From the NCBI RefSeq assembly GCF_009677585.1, contig NZ_WKYV01000002.1, forward strand, positions 198,213 through 262,212: 64,000 bases of DNA, written 5' to 3'. Within the stretch, counting starts at the first letter, position 1; every line of letters starts with the position of its first letter. Below the pieces are notes generated by a model that saw nothing but the letters and a program-made list of their open reading frames with translations, had not been told where the DNA came from and did not search any database. Source of the stretch: Lactonifactor sp. BIOML-A5. Lineage in GTDB: Bacteria > Bacillota > Clostridia > Lachnospirales > Lachnospiraceae. This document shows positions 27,040-34,665 of this stretch, piece after piece. Made by a program: the position numbers and the translations under genes.

Positions 27040-27996
27040 CTAACATCCGTCTGATCCATCCACCTTTGATACCGAAGACCGGAACGGACATTGATGAAAG
27101 CTCTCCTCATACAGAATACAGCGGGTTTTTCCCATATTCTTGGCCTGGTACAATGCCTTGTCCGCCTTGTCAAAGAGAACCCTGTATTCTGTCCCGTCCC
27201 TGGGAAATACTGCAATTCCCACGCTGCTGCTTACTTTGTGCTGTCCCTGGACATCTGCAAATAAAGAACAGATATCCTGCATTCTTTCTCTGGCATCTTC
27301 AGGTGAAAGGATATGTCTGAGAAGAATCACAAATTCATCCCCTCCTACCCGGCCAATGATATCCTCTTTGCGGATATTCCGCTTTAGGCACAAAGATACT
27401 GCTGCCAGAACTTTGTCACCAACGCTGTGGCCAAAGACATCATTGATATTTTTAAAATTATCGATATCCATCAGACACACAGCCGTTAATTCCGATTCCC
27501 TCTTCAGTATCTGACGTGTTTTCTCTTCCAGTGCGCGGCGGTTCAGCAGCCTTGTAAGAGGGTCCGTGGAAGCCTGGATTTTTAGTTTTTCCGTTTCTGT
27601 TTTTTGAGCATTCATGTGGGTCAGATTCTCAAGTCTCCTTTTTACCAGGCGGGGATAAAAAGGCTCCTGAAGAATATCAGAAACCCCAAGAGAGAGCGCC
27701 CGATCCAGCTTATCCAGCTCTATATCCTTCATAATCCCAACCACAGGAACCAGCTCAGTAAACCCAGACTGTCTGATTTTTTCCATAGCGTCCCATCCCC
27801 CTGCAGCGTCTTCTGAAAAGTCCAGCAGAAGAGCAGATATCCCAAGTCCATAAGTATCCAGAAGGTCCAGGGCAGCCTGACCGCAATTTGTTTCCAGAAC
27901 TTCAAAAGAGACCTGGCATATGGCACGCAGGTTTTCCATTCTATTTCGGTTGTTCGTAGCAATAATGATTCTGCTTCTTTTTCTTTCAACTCCCAT
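27040..27996 (-). CDS. Receiver-like domain plus GGDEF diguanylate cyclase
   Basis: A 318-residue protein. Residues 1-125 resemble a response-regulator receiver (ALLLDFSED at the phospho-Asp strand, but without the usual DVxMP continuation). A coiled linker (about 128-140) leads to a GGDEF domain with DPLTRLLNRRAL, MDIDNFKNINDVFGHSVGDKVL and the active-site RVGGDEFVILL. It should make cyclic di-GMP. No inhibitory RxxD I-site is obvious five residues before GGDEF. No partner kinase is adjacent; an XRE regulator is divergent. Confidence 0.88.
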   Translation of the reverse strand: MGVERKRSRIIIATNNRNRMENLRAICQVSFEVLETNCGQAALDLLDTYGLGISALLLDFSEDAAGGWDAMEKIRQSGFTELVPVVGIMKDIELDKLDRALSLGVSDILQEPFYPRLVKRRLENLTHMNAQKTETEKLKIQASTDPLTRLLNRRALEEKTRQILKRESELTAVCLMDIDNFKNINDVFGHSVGDKVLAAVSLCLKRNIRKEDIIGRVGGDEFVILLRHILSPEDARERMQDICSLFADVQGQHKVSSSVGIAVFPRDGTEYRVLFDKADKALYQAKNMGKTRCILYEESFHQCPFRSSVSKVDGSDGC

Positions 27997-28056
27997 TTTC
28001 TATAATCCTGTCTGCGCAGACCAGCCTCCCCTTGATCCGCATGTATTTTAAAATAC

Positions 28057-28130
28057 TGGTAATAAATATACTCGTAATAATTATACGATAATTATTATTA
28101 TTTTACAACGATATTTACAAGTATAATTTA
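28057..28130. promoter_or_regulatory. AT-rich divergent region with TCGTA/TACGA inverted repeats
   Basis: Between the GGDEF gene and the XRE gene, TCGTA-N7-TACGA is visible near 28072-28088 and related ACGATA motifs recur over the next 45 bases. Such repeats suit an XRE dimer acting on its own promoter, but this is only inference. Confidence 0.4.
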
Positions 28131-28159
28131 CGATATAACTTAGCAAGGACGGTGATTAT

Positions 28160-28465
28160 TTGGATATATTAGGAAAAATTTCCCAATTACGGGAAGAGCG
28201 GCACTGGACAGAGTATCAGCTATCTGTGAAGTCTGGTCTCCCGCAGTCCACCATATCTTCCTGGTATCGAAAGGATATACTTCCCTCCGTATCGTCCCTG
28301 GAGAAAATATGCAACGCCTTTGGCATTACCCTCTCTCAGTTCTTTTGGGATGGCTGTGAATCAGTAATACTCTCCCCTATGCAGAAAGAATTGCTGAGAC
28401 ATTGGAACAGATTGAATAAGGAACAGCAAACATCACTTTTAAACTTACTGTCTACCTTTACGTAA
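28160..28465 (+). CDS. XRE-family transcriptional regulator, short
   Basis: A 101-residue DNA-binding protein: residues 1-65 form a Cro/C1 domain (ISQLREERHWTEYQLSVKSGLPQSTISSWYRK, then PSVSSLEKICNAFGITLSQFF), followed by a short helical tail. The start is TTG at 28160 after AAGGACGGTG; no ATG is available in frame. Divergent from the GGDEF gene and convergent with cotJC across a shared terminator. Confidence 0.82.
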   Translation: MDILGKISQLREERHWTEYQLSVKSGLPQSTISSWYRKDILPSVSSLEKICNAFGITLSQFFWDGCESVILSPMQKELLRHWNRLNKEQQTSLLNLLSTFT

Positions 28466-28472
28466 ATGGTAT

Positions 28473-28521
28473 AAAAAGAGAACCCGGCACATTCCCACTG
28501 TATCTGCCGGATTCTCTTTTT
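28473..28521. terminator. Bidirectional terminator between the XRE gene and cotJC
   Basis: AAAAAGAGAA-CCCGGCA pairs with TGCCGGA-TTCTCTTTTT, giving U-runs on either strand. It fits the convergent gene ends at 28465 and 28527. Confidence 0.85.
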
Positions 28522-28526
28522 ACTAT

Positions 28527-29138
28527 TTACTGCCGCAGCAGCTGTTTATCGAATTCAGGGTTAAAGAAATAATAGTTTCTCTCATCTAGCTTTCTCTTCG
28601 TCTTCTCGAGAGCCTCACCGAATCTCTGGAAGTGTACTACTTCTCTGGCTCTCAGGAACTTAATGGGATCCCGCACCTCAGGATTCTGAACTACTCTTAA
28701 AATATTATCATAAGTGGTTCTCGCCTTTTGCTCAGCTGCCAGGTCTTCAAACAAGTCTGTAATAGCATCTCCCTTAGACTGGAATTCACAGGCATTAAAA
28801 GGAATTCCCCCTGCCGCCTGGGGCCAAAGTCCGGAAGTATGATCAATATAATAAGCGTCAAAGCCCGCTGTTTTGGCATCTTCTATACTCATATCTTTCG
28901 TCAGCTGATAGATAATAGCACTGACAATCTCCATATGGGCAAGCTCCTCTGTTCCTATATCTGTGAGCAGGCCCGCAACCTCTCTGCATGGCATGGTATA
29001 TCTCTGGGAAAGATATCTCATAGAAGCCGCCAATTCCCCGTCCGGTCCGCCGAACTGGCTGATGATCAGCTGGGCTGTCTTCGGACAGGTTTTTGATATT
29101 TTGACAGGATACTGAAGCCTTTTTTCATAATTCCACAT
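28527..29138 (-). CDS. cotJC: Spore coat protein CotJC (manganese-catalase fold)
   Basis: A 203-residue ferritin-like protein related to manganese catalase, laid in the inner spore coat. Glu/His metal-binding positions are visible in GGPDGELAASMRYLSQRY and TDIGTEELAHMEI, and later LAAEQKARTTYD and AREVVHFQRFGE. It begins WNYEKRLQYP as in CotJC. ATG 29138 (AAGGAGG upstream) overlaps the cotJB stop by one base. Third gene of cotJABC and good evidence for sporulation in the host. Confidence 0.93.
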   Translation of the reverse strand: MWNYEKRLQYPVKISKTCPKTAQLIISQFGGPDGELAASMRYLSQRYTMPCREVAGLLTDIGTEELAHMEIVSAIIYQLTKDMSIEDAKTAGFDAYYIDHTSGLWPQAAGGIPFNACEFQSKGDAITDLFEDLAAEQKARTTYDNILRVVQNPEVRDPIKFLRAREVVHFQRFGEALEKTKRKLDERNYYFFNPEFDKQLLRQ

Positions 29139-29434
29139 TAAATATGCCCTCCTTCCCAAGGTGTTGGACCGTCAACCCAGGTAAAATGCCGCTGGCCGGA
29201 GTAATTGCAGAAATCCTGAGAGGCTCCGTGAGAGTCCACACAGACACAGTCAACGGTTAACGGTTCAAACTGCTGTTCATACTCCTGCATAAGCTGCTTT
29301 CTTCTATTTTTGCTCTGTTCAAAGAGTTCCAGAGCCTGCTCATCCAGGGGATGTGTATCCAGATAGAGGGTGACATCATTCATTACAAAGCTGATATCAT
29401 TCAATTCATTTAAAAGCGCTGTTCTGTCAAGCAT
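29138..29434 (-). CDS. cotJB: Spore coat protein CotJB
   Basis: A 98-residue protein with the CotJB pattern: LLNELNDISFVMNDVTLYLDTHPLDEQAL at the N-terminus, the Tyr/Gln-rich middle and the C-terminal Trp-rich end (FTWVDGPTPWEGG). ATG 29434 follows TGGAGG; the frame beyond it overlaps cotJA more deeply. It is needed with CotJC for coat assembly in Bacillus. It overlaps cotJA by eight bases. Confidence 0.9.
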   Translation of the reverse strand: MLDRTALLNELNDISFVMNDVTLYLDTHPLDEQALELFEQSKNRRKQLMQEYEQQFEPLTVDCVCVDSHGASQDFCNYSGQRHFTWVDGPTPWEGGHI

Positions 29435-29618
29435 GGCTTTCACCTCCAGTAATATAAAATGGCAGGTCCAAATCGGCAAAAATTGTGCCTTTTTTCAGAG
29501 CTGTTGAAGGATCATAGATCTTTCCCCAGCTCTGGACCGGCACAGATGCCATGGCCAGGATACAGGTACACTCCTGCTGAAAATCACTGCTTTGGGTTCC
29601 GTGGCAGGTACATTCCAT
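29427..29618 (-). CDS. cotJA: Spore coat-associated protein CotJA
   Basis: A 63-residue protein with the CotJA core LAMASVPVQSWGKIYDPSTALKKGTIFADLDLPF, here read as two blocks (AMASVPVQSWGK and GTIFADLDLPF). The Cys-rich N-terminus (MECTCHG..CTC) is unusual for the family. First gene of the cotJABC operon, with a GGAG site before the ATG. Confidence 0.85.
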   Translation of the reverse strand: MECTCHGTQSSDFQQECTCILAMASVPVQSWGKIYDPSTALKKGTIFADLDLPFYITGGESHA

Positions 29619-30024
29619 ATCGTATTGCTCCTTTCATTTGTAAAATAAGAACACCGAGGTTCAATTATAGTATGTGTGAGTTGCCGCCGAATTACGTTAG
29701 TTCTTAAATTGTAATTCTGGGAGATAAAGGATTCCAATTTTAATGATTTATTTTCCACTTGCTGGTGAACTTTTTTATACTTTTTTAATAAATATGTTGT
29801 TTTTATAAAATTTTTCTCAAAAAGTGTTAAATCGGTAAAAAAAAGTCAAGATTGGCTATTACCTTTTTTATTGTACTATATGAAAATAAATATATATATT
29901 TTCTGTTTATTTAGTAATCTATCCAAATTCTCTCATATATCAATTATACTTTAGATTATTTTCTTTATAATAAGCAGAAAACACAGGAAAATCCCTCAAA
30001 TATTTATTACCGAAAGGAGCAGCT
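29619..30024. other. 406-base AT-rich divergent control region, cotJ / M20 operon
   Basis: On the minus strand, CATACTATA at 29674-29666 matches the SigK -10 pattern CATAnnnTA and partly the SigE -10, in keeping with mother-cell expression of cotJ. The rest is very AT-rich and must hold the promoter of the M20 amidohydrolase operon, but no single promoter stands out. No coding sequence is supported here. Confidence 0.5.
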
Positions 30025-31215
30025 ATGAACGATATCAGTATCAGAATCAAAGAACTGATGGAAGAAATGAGCCCGCAATTTATCGAAACCTTCCGTCATC
30101 TGCACAAGAACCCTGAGCTCAGTTTCCAGGAGTATGACACTACCGAGTACATCCGCGCCATACTCCGGGAACTGGATATTAAGATACTGGACATAGGACT
30201 TGAAACCGGTGTCGTGGGACTGCTGGAGGGCAAAGAACCCGGCCCCTGCATTGCACTTCGCGCAGATATCGACGGTCTTCCCATCCAGGAGGAGTCCTCA
30301 AGCAGTTATCCCTCAGAGCGCCCCGGCAAGATGCACGCCTGCGGCCACGACACTCATACCGCCTCTCTTTTAGGAGCGGCCCGCCTGCTGGCATCTGTGA
30401 GAGAGAACTTAAAAGGCTCGGTAAAGTTTTTCTTCCAGCCTGCGGAAGAAGTAAACCTGGGAGCGAAAAAGTTGGTTGCCCTGGGATGTATGGAGAACCC
30501 CCACGTCGACGCTGTCTTCGGCATGCACAATGAACCTCATGTCCCCTACGGATGTGTTGCTGTAAAAAAAGGACCCCTTATGGCCTCTGTAGACAGAATC
30601 AATATTAAGATTACGGGCAAGGGCGGCCATGGAGGAATGCCTCAGAAAAATATTGACCCCATTGTTGTGGCAGCCGCCATTATCCAGTCCCTCCAGACTA
30701 TCGTCAGCCGTAATGTCAGTCCCATTGACTCCTGTGTGGTATCCATCTGCAACGTAAAGGCCGGTGAGGGTACAGTAAATAACGTAACGCCTGAGGAAGT
30801 CAGAATGTACGGCACCGTAAGAAACTACAGCCAGGATGTTCAGCACTATGTGGAGCAGAGAATCCGGGATATTGTGGAACAGGTATCCGCAGCTTACGGA
30901 GCCAAAGGCGAGCTGGAATACATATATGAACTGGCGGTCACTGATAACCACGAACAGTTATTTGATATTGCAAAAGATGCCGTAGAATCCATCGGCGCAG
31001 AAGTATTTGATCCTATTCCCGTTACAGGGGGAGAAGATTTCTCCGAATATATGAAATATGCCCCCGGTTTTCTCTATTGGCTGGGTGTAAGAAATGAGGA
31101 GGAGGACTGTATCTATCCATGGCACAGCCCCCACTTCAAGGCCGATGAGCGGGCTATCGTAATCGGAGCCGGCACCTATGCCATGGCTGCTGTAAAAGCC
31201 ATGGAAAAATTCTAA
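30025..31215 (+). CDS. M20-family amidohydrolase (hippurate hydrolase-like)
   Basis: A 396-residue metal-dependent amidohydrolase/deacylase of the M20D group. Metal and catalytic positions are visible: HACGHDTHTA with the two His and Asp, the Glu pair in QPAEEV, HNEPH, and GGEDFSEYM plus WHSPHF late in the protein. The dimerisation lid begins at KITGKGGHGGMPQ. It would free an amino acid or aromatic acid from an N-acyl compound. AAAGGAG precedes the ATG. The next two genes encode membrane proteins, probably the carrier for its substrate or product. Confidence 0.92.
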   Translation: MNDISIRIKELMEEMSPQFIETFRHLHKNPELSFQEYDTTEYIRAILRELDIKILDIGLETGVVGLLEGKEPGPCIALRADIDGLPIQEESSSSYPSERPGKMHACGHDTHTASLLGAARLLASVRENLKGSVKFFFQPAEEVNLGAKKLVALGCMENPHVDAVFGMHNEPHVPYGCVAVKKGPLMASVDRINIKITGKGGHGGMPQKNIDPIVVAAAIIQSLQTIVSRNVSPIDSCVVSICNVKAGEGTVNNVTPEEVRMYGTVRNYSQDVQHYVEQRIRDIVEQVSAAYGAKGELEYIYELAVTDNHEQLFDIAKDAVESIGAEVFDPIPVTGGEDFSEYMKYAPGFLYWLGVRNEEEDCIYPWHSPHFKADERAIVIGAGTYAMAAVKAMEKF

Positions 31216-31238
31216 TTTCTGCACAAAGGAGGATATAT

Positions 31239-32054
31239 ATGAATAAGTTCAAAGAAATCTTTTCCAGCTGGAAGCTTCTTATCACCGTACTGGTGATCGT
31301 TATGATATCTGAAAAAATAGGCCTGCTTAAAATTCCTATCGGATCCGGCAGCATTATGTTCCTGCCCCTTCTGTACGCTATGGCTCTGGGGCTAATCCTG
31401 TACCTGGCAAAGCCTGTAAAGTGGGTAAATAAAGAGCAGACCTCCATGGCTGATAAATTTATCGTAATCGGTATCTCTGTATTTATAGCCAAAGTCGGCG
31501 TCCAGAGCGGCGCTGCCATTGAGGCCGTGATCAAAGCCGGCCCCGCCCTGATTCTCCAGGAGCTGGGAAACCTGGGAACCATTCTCGTTGCGCTTCCCTT
31601 CGCACTGCTCCTGGGATTCAAGCGCGAGGCAGTTGGTATGACACACTCTATCGCCAGAGAGCCTAACGTGGGATTTATCGCATCCAAATATGGACTGGAC
31701 TCAGCCGAAGGCCGCGGGGTTATGATTATCTATATTGTAGGTACTTTGATCGGTACGATCTTTATGGGGGTTATGTCCAGCGTTCTGGCCTCCTTTACCC
31801 CTCTGCACCCCTTTGCCATTGCCATGGCAACCGGTGTGGGAAGCGGAAGTATGATGGCAGCCGCCTCAGCTCCCCTTGTCTCCATGTTTCCTGATATGGC
31901 AACAGAAATTACAGCTTACGCCGCAACCAGCAACCTTCTCTCCACAGCCGACGGTATCTATATGACCATGTTCATAGGACTGCCTCTGTGTAATTTCCTG
32001 TACAGAAAACTAGAACCGGTGCTGGGCAAAAACAGGAAAGTGAAAACCAACTAG
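31239..32054 (+). CDS. DUF3100-like membrane protein, putative carrier subunit
   Basis: A 271-residue polytopic membrane protein with about seven helices and the conserved-looking stretches GFKREAVGMTHSIAREPNVGFI and GVGSGSMMAAASAPL. It resembles DUF3100 proteins, which are found beside amidohydrolases; I recognise the family only by pattern. It starts 23 bases after the M20 gene and is followed by a smaller membrane protein, so the two may form one transporter. Confidence 0.6.
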   Translation: MNKFKEIFSSWKLLITVLVIVMISEKIGLLKIPIGSGSIMFLPLLYAMALGLILYLAKPVKWVNKEQTSMADKFIVIGISVFIAKVGVQSGAAIEAVIKAGPALILQELGNLGTILVALPFALLLGFKREAVGMTHSIAREPNVGFIASKYGLDSAEGRGVMIIYIVGTLIGTIFMGVMSSVLASFTPLHPFAIAMATGVGSGSMMAAASAPLVSMFPDMATEITAYAATSNLLSTADGIYMTMFIGLPLCNFLYRKLEPVLGKNRKVKTN

Positions 32055-32072
32055 ACAAAGGAGGAACAAACG

Positions 32073-32549
32073 ATGGAAAAAGCAAAAAAAGGTCTCACCT
32101 TAGATACATTTTTAGAATACTGTCTTATCATGCTACTGATCACAGCCATTGCTTATATCGGGAACTGGATCTACAGCGATTTCGGCCTCATGGAGAGCCT
32201 TCCCGGGATCCTGATTCTCCTTGCAATTGCCTTTGTGGGCTATACGCTCTCTGAGCTTATCCCCTTTAACATTCCTTCTGTGGTGTATATCAGTATTGTG
32301 GGCCTGTTGGTTGCCATGCCTGTCAGCCCTTTAAGCGAAATGGTTGTTGCCTATACCGGAAAAGTGGAAATGCTTCCTCTTGCCACTCCTGTCCTTGCCT
32401 TTGCCGGCGTTTCCATGGGGAAGAGCTGGGCAGAATTCAAGAAAATCGGCTGGAGAGGCATCCTGGTGGCAGCACTTGTTATGATCGGTACCTTTGTGGG
32501 ATCCGCAGTGGTCGCACAGGTTATCTTAAGTATGACGGGTATCATATAA
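32073..32549 (+). CDS. Small membrane protein, likely partner of the DUF3100-like protein
   Basis: A 158-residue protein with four or five hydrophobic helices and no recognised domain. It starts 18 bases after its neighbour (GGAGG site) and ends just before a terminator, so it is the last gene of the M20 operon. Two-part membrane carriers with an amidohydrolase suggest import of an acylated amino acid, but this is inferred from context alone. Confidence 0.65.
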   Translation: MEKAKKGLTLDTFLEYCLIMLLITAIAYIGNWIYSDFGLMESLPGILILLAIAFVGYTLSELIPFNIPSVVYISIVGLLVAMPVSPLSEMVVAYTGKVEMLPLATPVLAFAGVSMGKSWAEFKKIGWRGILVAALVMIGTFVGSAVVAQVILSMTGII

Positions 32550-32582
32550 TCTCCCCTTCATATATTTTTACTGGTTTGAAAG

Positions 32583-32616
32583 CAGCGGAACCCTGTCTCG
32601 GGCTTCCGCTGTTTTC
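32583..32616 (+). terminator. Terminator of the M20 operon
   Basis: CAGCGGAACCC (32583-32593) pairs with GGG-C-TTCCGCTG (32600-32611), followed by TTTTCT. It lies 33 bases after the last stop codon. Confidence 0.8.
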
Positions 32617-32728
32617 TATGCATCCTAAGGAAGACTTTACAAACATTTTACATCCTGTTTTTTGCCGCTCCTTTATAATAAGAATTAGATATGTAACATT
32701 TCAGCTTATAGAAAGGAAAGGAGATTCT

Positions 32729-32741
32729 GTAGCAATACTAC
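32729..32741. promoter_or_regulatory. GTAG-N5-CTAC inverted repeat, candidate RpiR operator 1
   Basis: The 18 bases ATTCTGTAGCAATACTAC recur with one change at 33662-33679. The site lies within the leader of the RpiR gene, between an AAAGGAG and the ATG used here. Autoregulation is likely if it is an operator. Confidence 0.5.
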
Positions 32742-32761
32742 ATCCGCTGCAGAGACCGTAT

Positions 32762-33646
32762 ATGAATAGAAAAAATACAGTTCGATTTATAATAGAAAGC
32801 AGTTTCTCTTCTTTAAGGCCCTCGGAGCAGAAAGCCGGGCAATATGTTCTGGACCAGGAGGAGGATATTTTGGGGCTTTCCCTGGCCGATGCTGCCCGCA
32901 ACGCAGGAGTGAGCCAGCCTACGGTAATACGTTTTGTAAAGGCCCTTGGGTTTTCAGGCTATAAGGAATTCCAGTACGAGCTCATAAAAGACCGGGCCAG
33001 AAAAGAGGAAAAAGAAGAGCAGACTCCGGATGTCCGGGCTATGTACGGATACCGGGTTACTGCCTCCGATTCAGTACAGGATGTTCCTGGAAGAATAATC
33101 GCCACCACCATTCAGAGTCTGGAGGATACCCTGAAGTTTATCTCCGGGGATACCCTAAGGCATGCCGTGGATGCCCTGGTCAGCGCCCGCAGCATCTCCA
33201 TCTTCGGCGTGGAGAACTCCCTGGCAACCGCTAAGGACCTCTGTACCAAGCTCTTATATCTGGGGCTTCCCTGCCATTCCTTTGATGACTATTATCTTCA
33301 GAGAATTGCTGCCAGCAACATGGGCAAAGAGGATGTTGCCATAGGAATCTCCTATTCCGGCAGCTCCCGGGATACGGTAGATGTGATGCGCACTGCAAGA
33401 AAAAGCGGAGCCAGGACAATAATTATGACAAACTTCAGGAATTCTGTAATTGAAAAATACGCAGATCTCCTGCTCTGCACATCTAATGAACAGCTTCTGT
33501 ATGGGGACGCCATATTTTCCAGAACCACCCAGTTAGCCCTGGTGGATATGCTCTATCTGGGAATTATAGTAAGCGATTATAACCGTTTTGCCGGCAAGCT
33601 GGATAAAAGCAGCCGGATTATCAGTGATAAGGCATATAAGTCCTGA
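32762..33646 (+). CDS. RpiR-family regulator (HTH_6 + SIS)
   Basis: A 294-residue regulator: N-terminal HTH_6 domain (LADAARNAGVSQPTVIRFVKALGFSGYKEFQ read across the helix pair) and a C-terminal SIS sugar-phosphate-binding domain (SIFGVENSLATAKDL, GISYSGSSRDTVDVM). Homology begins at ATG 32762, but the only good ribosome site (AAAGGAG, 32717-32723) is 38 bases away, so the true start may be an unusual upstream codon such as ATA 32735. Flanking inverted repeats connect it to the aminoethylphosphonate operon that follows. Confidence 0.85.
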   Translation: MNRKNTVRFIIESSFSSLRPSEQKAGQYVLDQEEDILGLSLADAARNAGVSQPTVIRFVKALGFSGYKEFQYELIKDRARKEEKEEQTPDVRAMYGYRVTASDSVQDVPGRIIATTIQSLEDTLKFISGDTLRHAVDALVSARSISIFGVENSLATAKDLCTKLLYLGLPCHSFDDYYLQRIAASNMGKEDVAIGISYSGSSRDTVDVMRTARKSGARTIIMTNFRNSVIEKYADLLLCTSNEQLLYGDAIFSRTTQLALVDMLYLGIIVSDYNRFAGKLDKSSRIISDKAYKS

Positions 33647-33666
33647 ACAGGGGGGGCGGGTATTCT

Positions 33667-33679
33667 GTAGAAATACTAC
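33667..33679. promoter_or_regulatory. GTAG-N5-CTAC inverted repeat, candidate RpiR operator 2, inside a hairpin
   Basis: This copy of the RpiR-type site is embedded between arms GGGGGCGGGTATTC and GAATATCCGCCCCC, so it occupies the top of a GC-rich stem (about 33651-33694) that could also terminate the RpiR transcript. It lies about 67 bases upstream of the phosphonate promoter. Confidence 0.5.
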
Positions 33680-33745
33680 CGAATATCCGCCCCCTGCCGC
33701 TTTCTTCTTTTACATTCTCTTAACCTAATTTTGAACTGCATTTCA

Positions 33746-33774
33746 TTGTTATTCTCCATCCCCATTGCTATAAT
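33746..33774 (+). promoter_or_regulatory. Sigma-A promoter of the aminoethylphosphonate operon
   Basis: TTGTTA (33746-33751), 17-base spacer, TATAAT (33769-33774). Just downstream are GTTCC-N5-GGAAC (33781-33795) and a CGGGCAT/ATGCCCG hairpin (33816-33835), either of which might be regulatory. Confidence 0.75.
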
Positions 33775-33879
33775 GACCATGTTCCAGACGGGAACGAAAT
33801 TCACAGAATCTCTAACGGGCATCCATAAATGCCCGCCAGAACAAGTACATAGCTTATGCAAAGAAAGGAAGTAGAGATC

Positions 33880-34650
33880 ATGCTGCAATTACAACATGTG
33901 AAAAAATCATATGACAAAACACCTGTCTTAAAAGACATTTCCCTGGATATCCGGGACGGAGAAATTGTATCCATCCTTGGTCCCTCTGGCTGCGGAAAGA
34001 CTACTCTGCTGAATCTCATACTGGGAATTACAGATGCCGACAGCGGGTCCATCCTGTTTGATGGAAAGGATATTACCCGTGAACCCATGGAAAAGAGAGG
34101 CTTCAATATTGTATTTCAGGACTATGCTCTTTTTCCCAATTTGAATGTATATCAGAACATCACTTACGGGCTAAGAAACAAACCGGAAATTTCCACCCGA
34201 GAGGAAGTGGACGAACTGGTTGAACTCCTGGGCCTGGAGGAACATCTGCGCAAACGGATCGATCAGCTCTCCGGGGGACAGAAGCAGAGGGTTGCCCTGG
34301 CCCGCACCATGGTGATGAAGCCCAAGATTCTGCTTCTGGATGAACCTCTGAGTGCCCTGGACGGCGTCATTAAGGAGTCAATTAAGGAGCGTATAAAAAC
34401 CATTGCCAAGGAGTACCATCTGACCACGATTATTGTCACCCATGACCCGGAGGAAGCCTTAACCCTTTCCGATCGGGTGCTGATTGTAAATGAAGGTATG
34501 ATTTCCCAGTACGATAAACCCTGTGAAATCATACATAAACCTAAGAATAATTTTGTAAAAACCTTCATCCTAAACCAGCTGGAAATCAAACGAAATAATA
34601 TCTATTCCTTATTTGAAGAAACCGTTGCGGCAAACGGAATGGCTTTTTAA
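33880..34650 (+). CDS. 2-aminoethylphosphonate ABC importer ATPase
   Basis: A 256-residue single-domain ATPase of the spermidine/iron/PhnT class: Walker A GPSGCGKTT, Q-loop VFQDYALFPNLNV, signature LSGGQKQR, Walker B LLLDEPLSALD, H-loop VTHDPEEAL. It lacks the C-terminal TOBE domain of PotA-like proteins. ATG 33880 has AAAGGAAG upstream. The operon contents (permease, binding protein, PhnW, PhnX) identify the substrate as 2-aminoethylphosphonate. Confidence 0.88.
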   Translation: MLQLQHVKKSYDKTPVLKDISLDIRDGEIVSILGPSGCGKTTLLNLILGITDADSGSILFDGKDITREPMEKRGFNIVFQDYALFPNLNVYQNITYGLRNKPEISTREEVDELVELLGLEEHLRKRIDQLSGGQKQRVALARTMVMKPKILLLDEPLSALDGVIKESIKERIKTIAKEYHLTTIIVTHDPEEALTLSDRVLIVNEGMISQYDKPCEIIHKPKNNFVKTFILNQLEIKRNNIYSLFEETVAANGMAF

Positions 34651-34665
34651 GGGCGGAGAAGAAAA

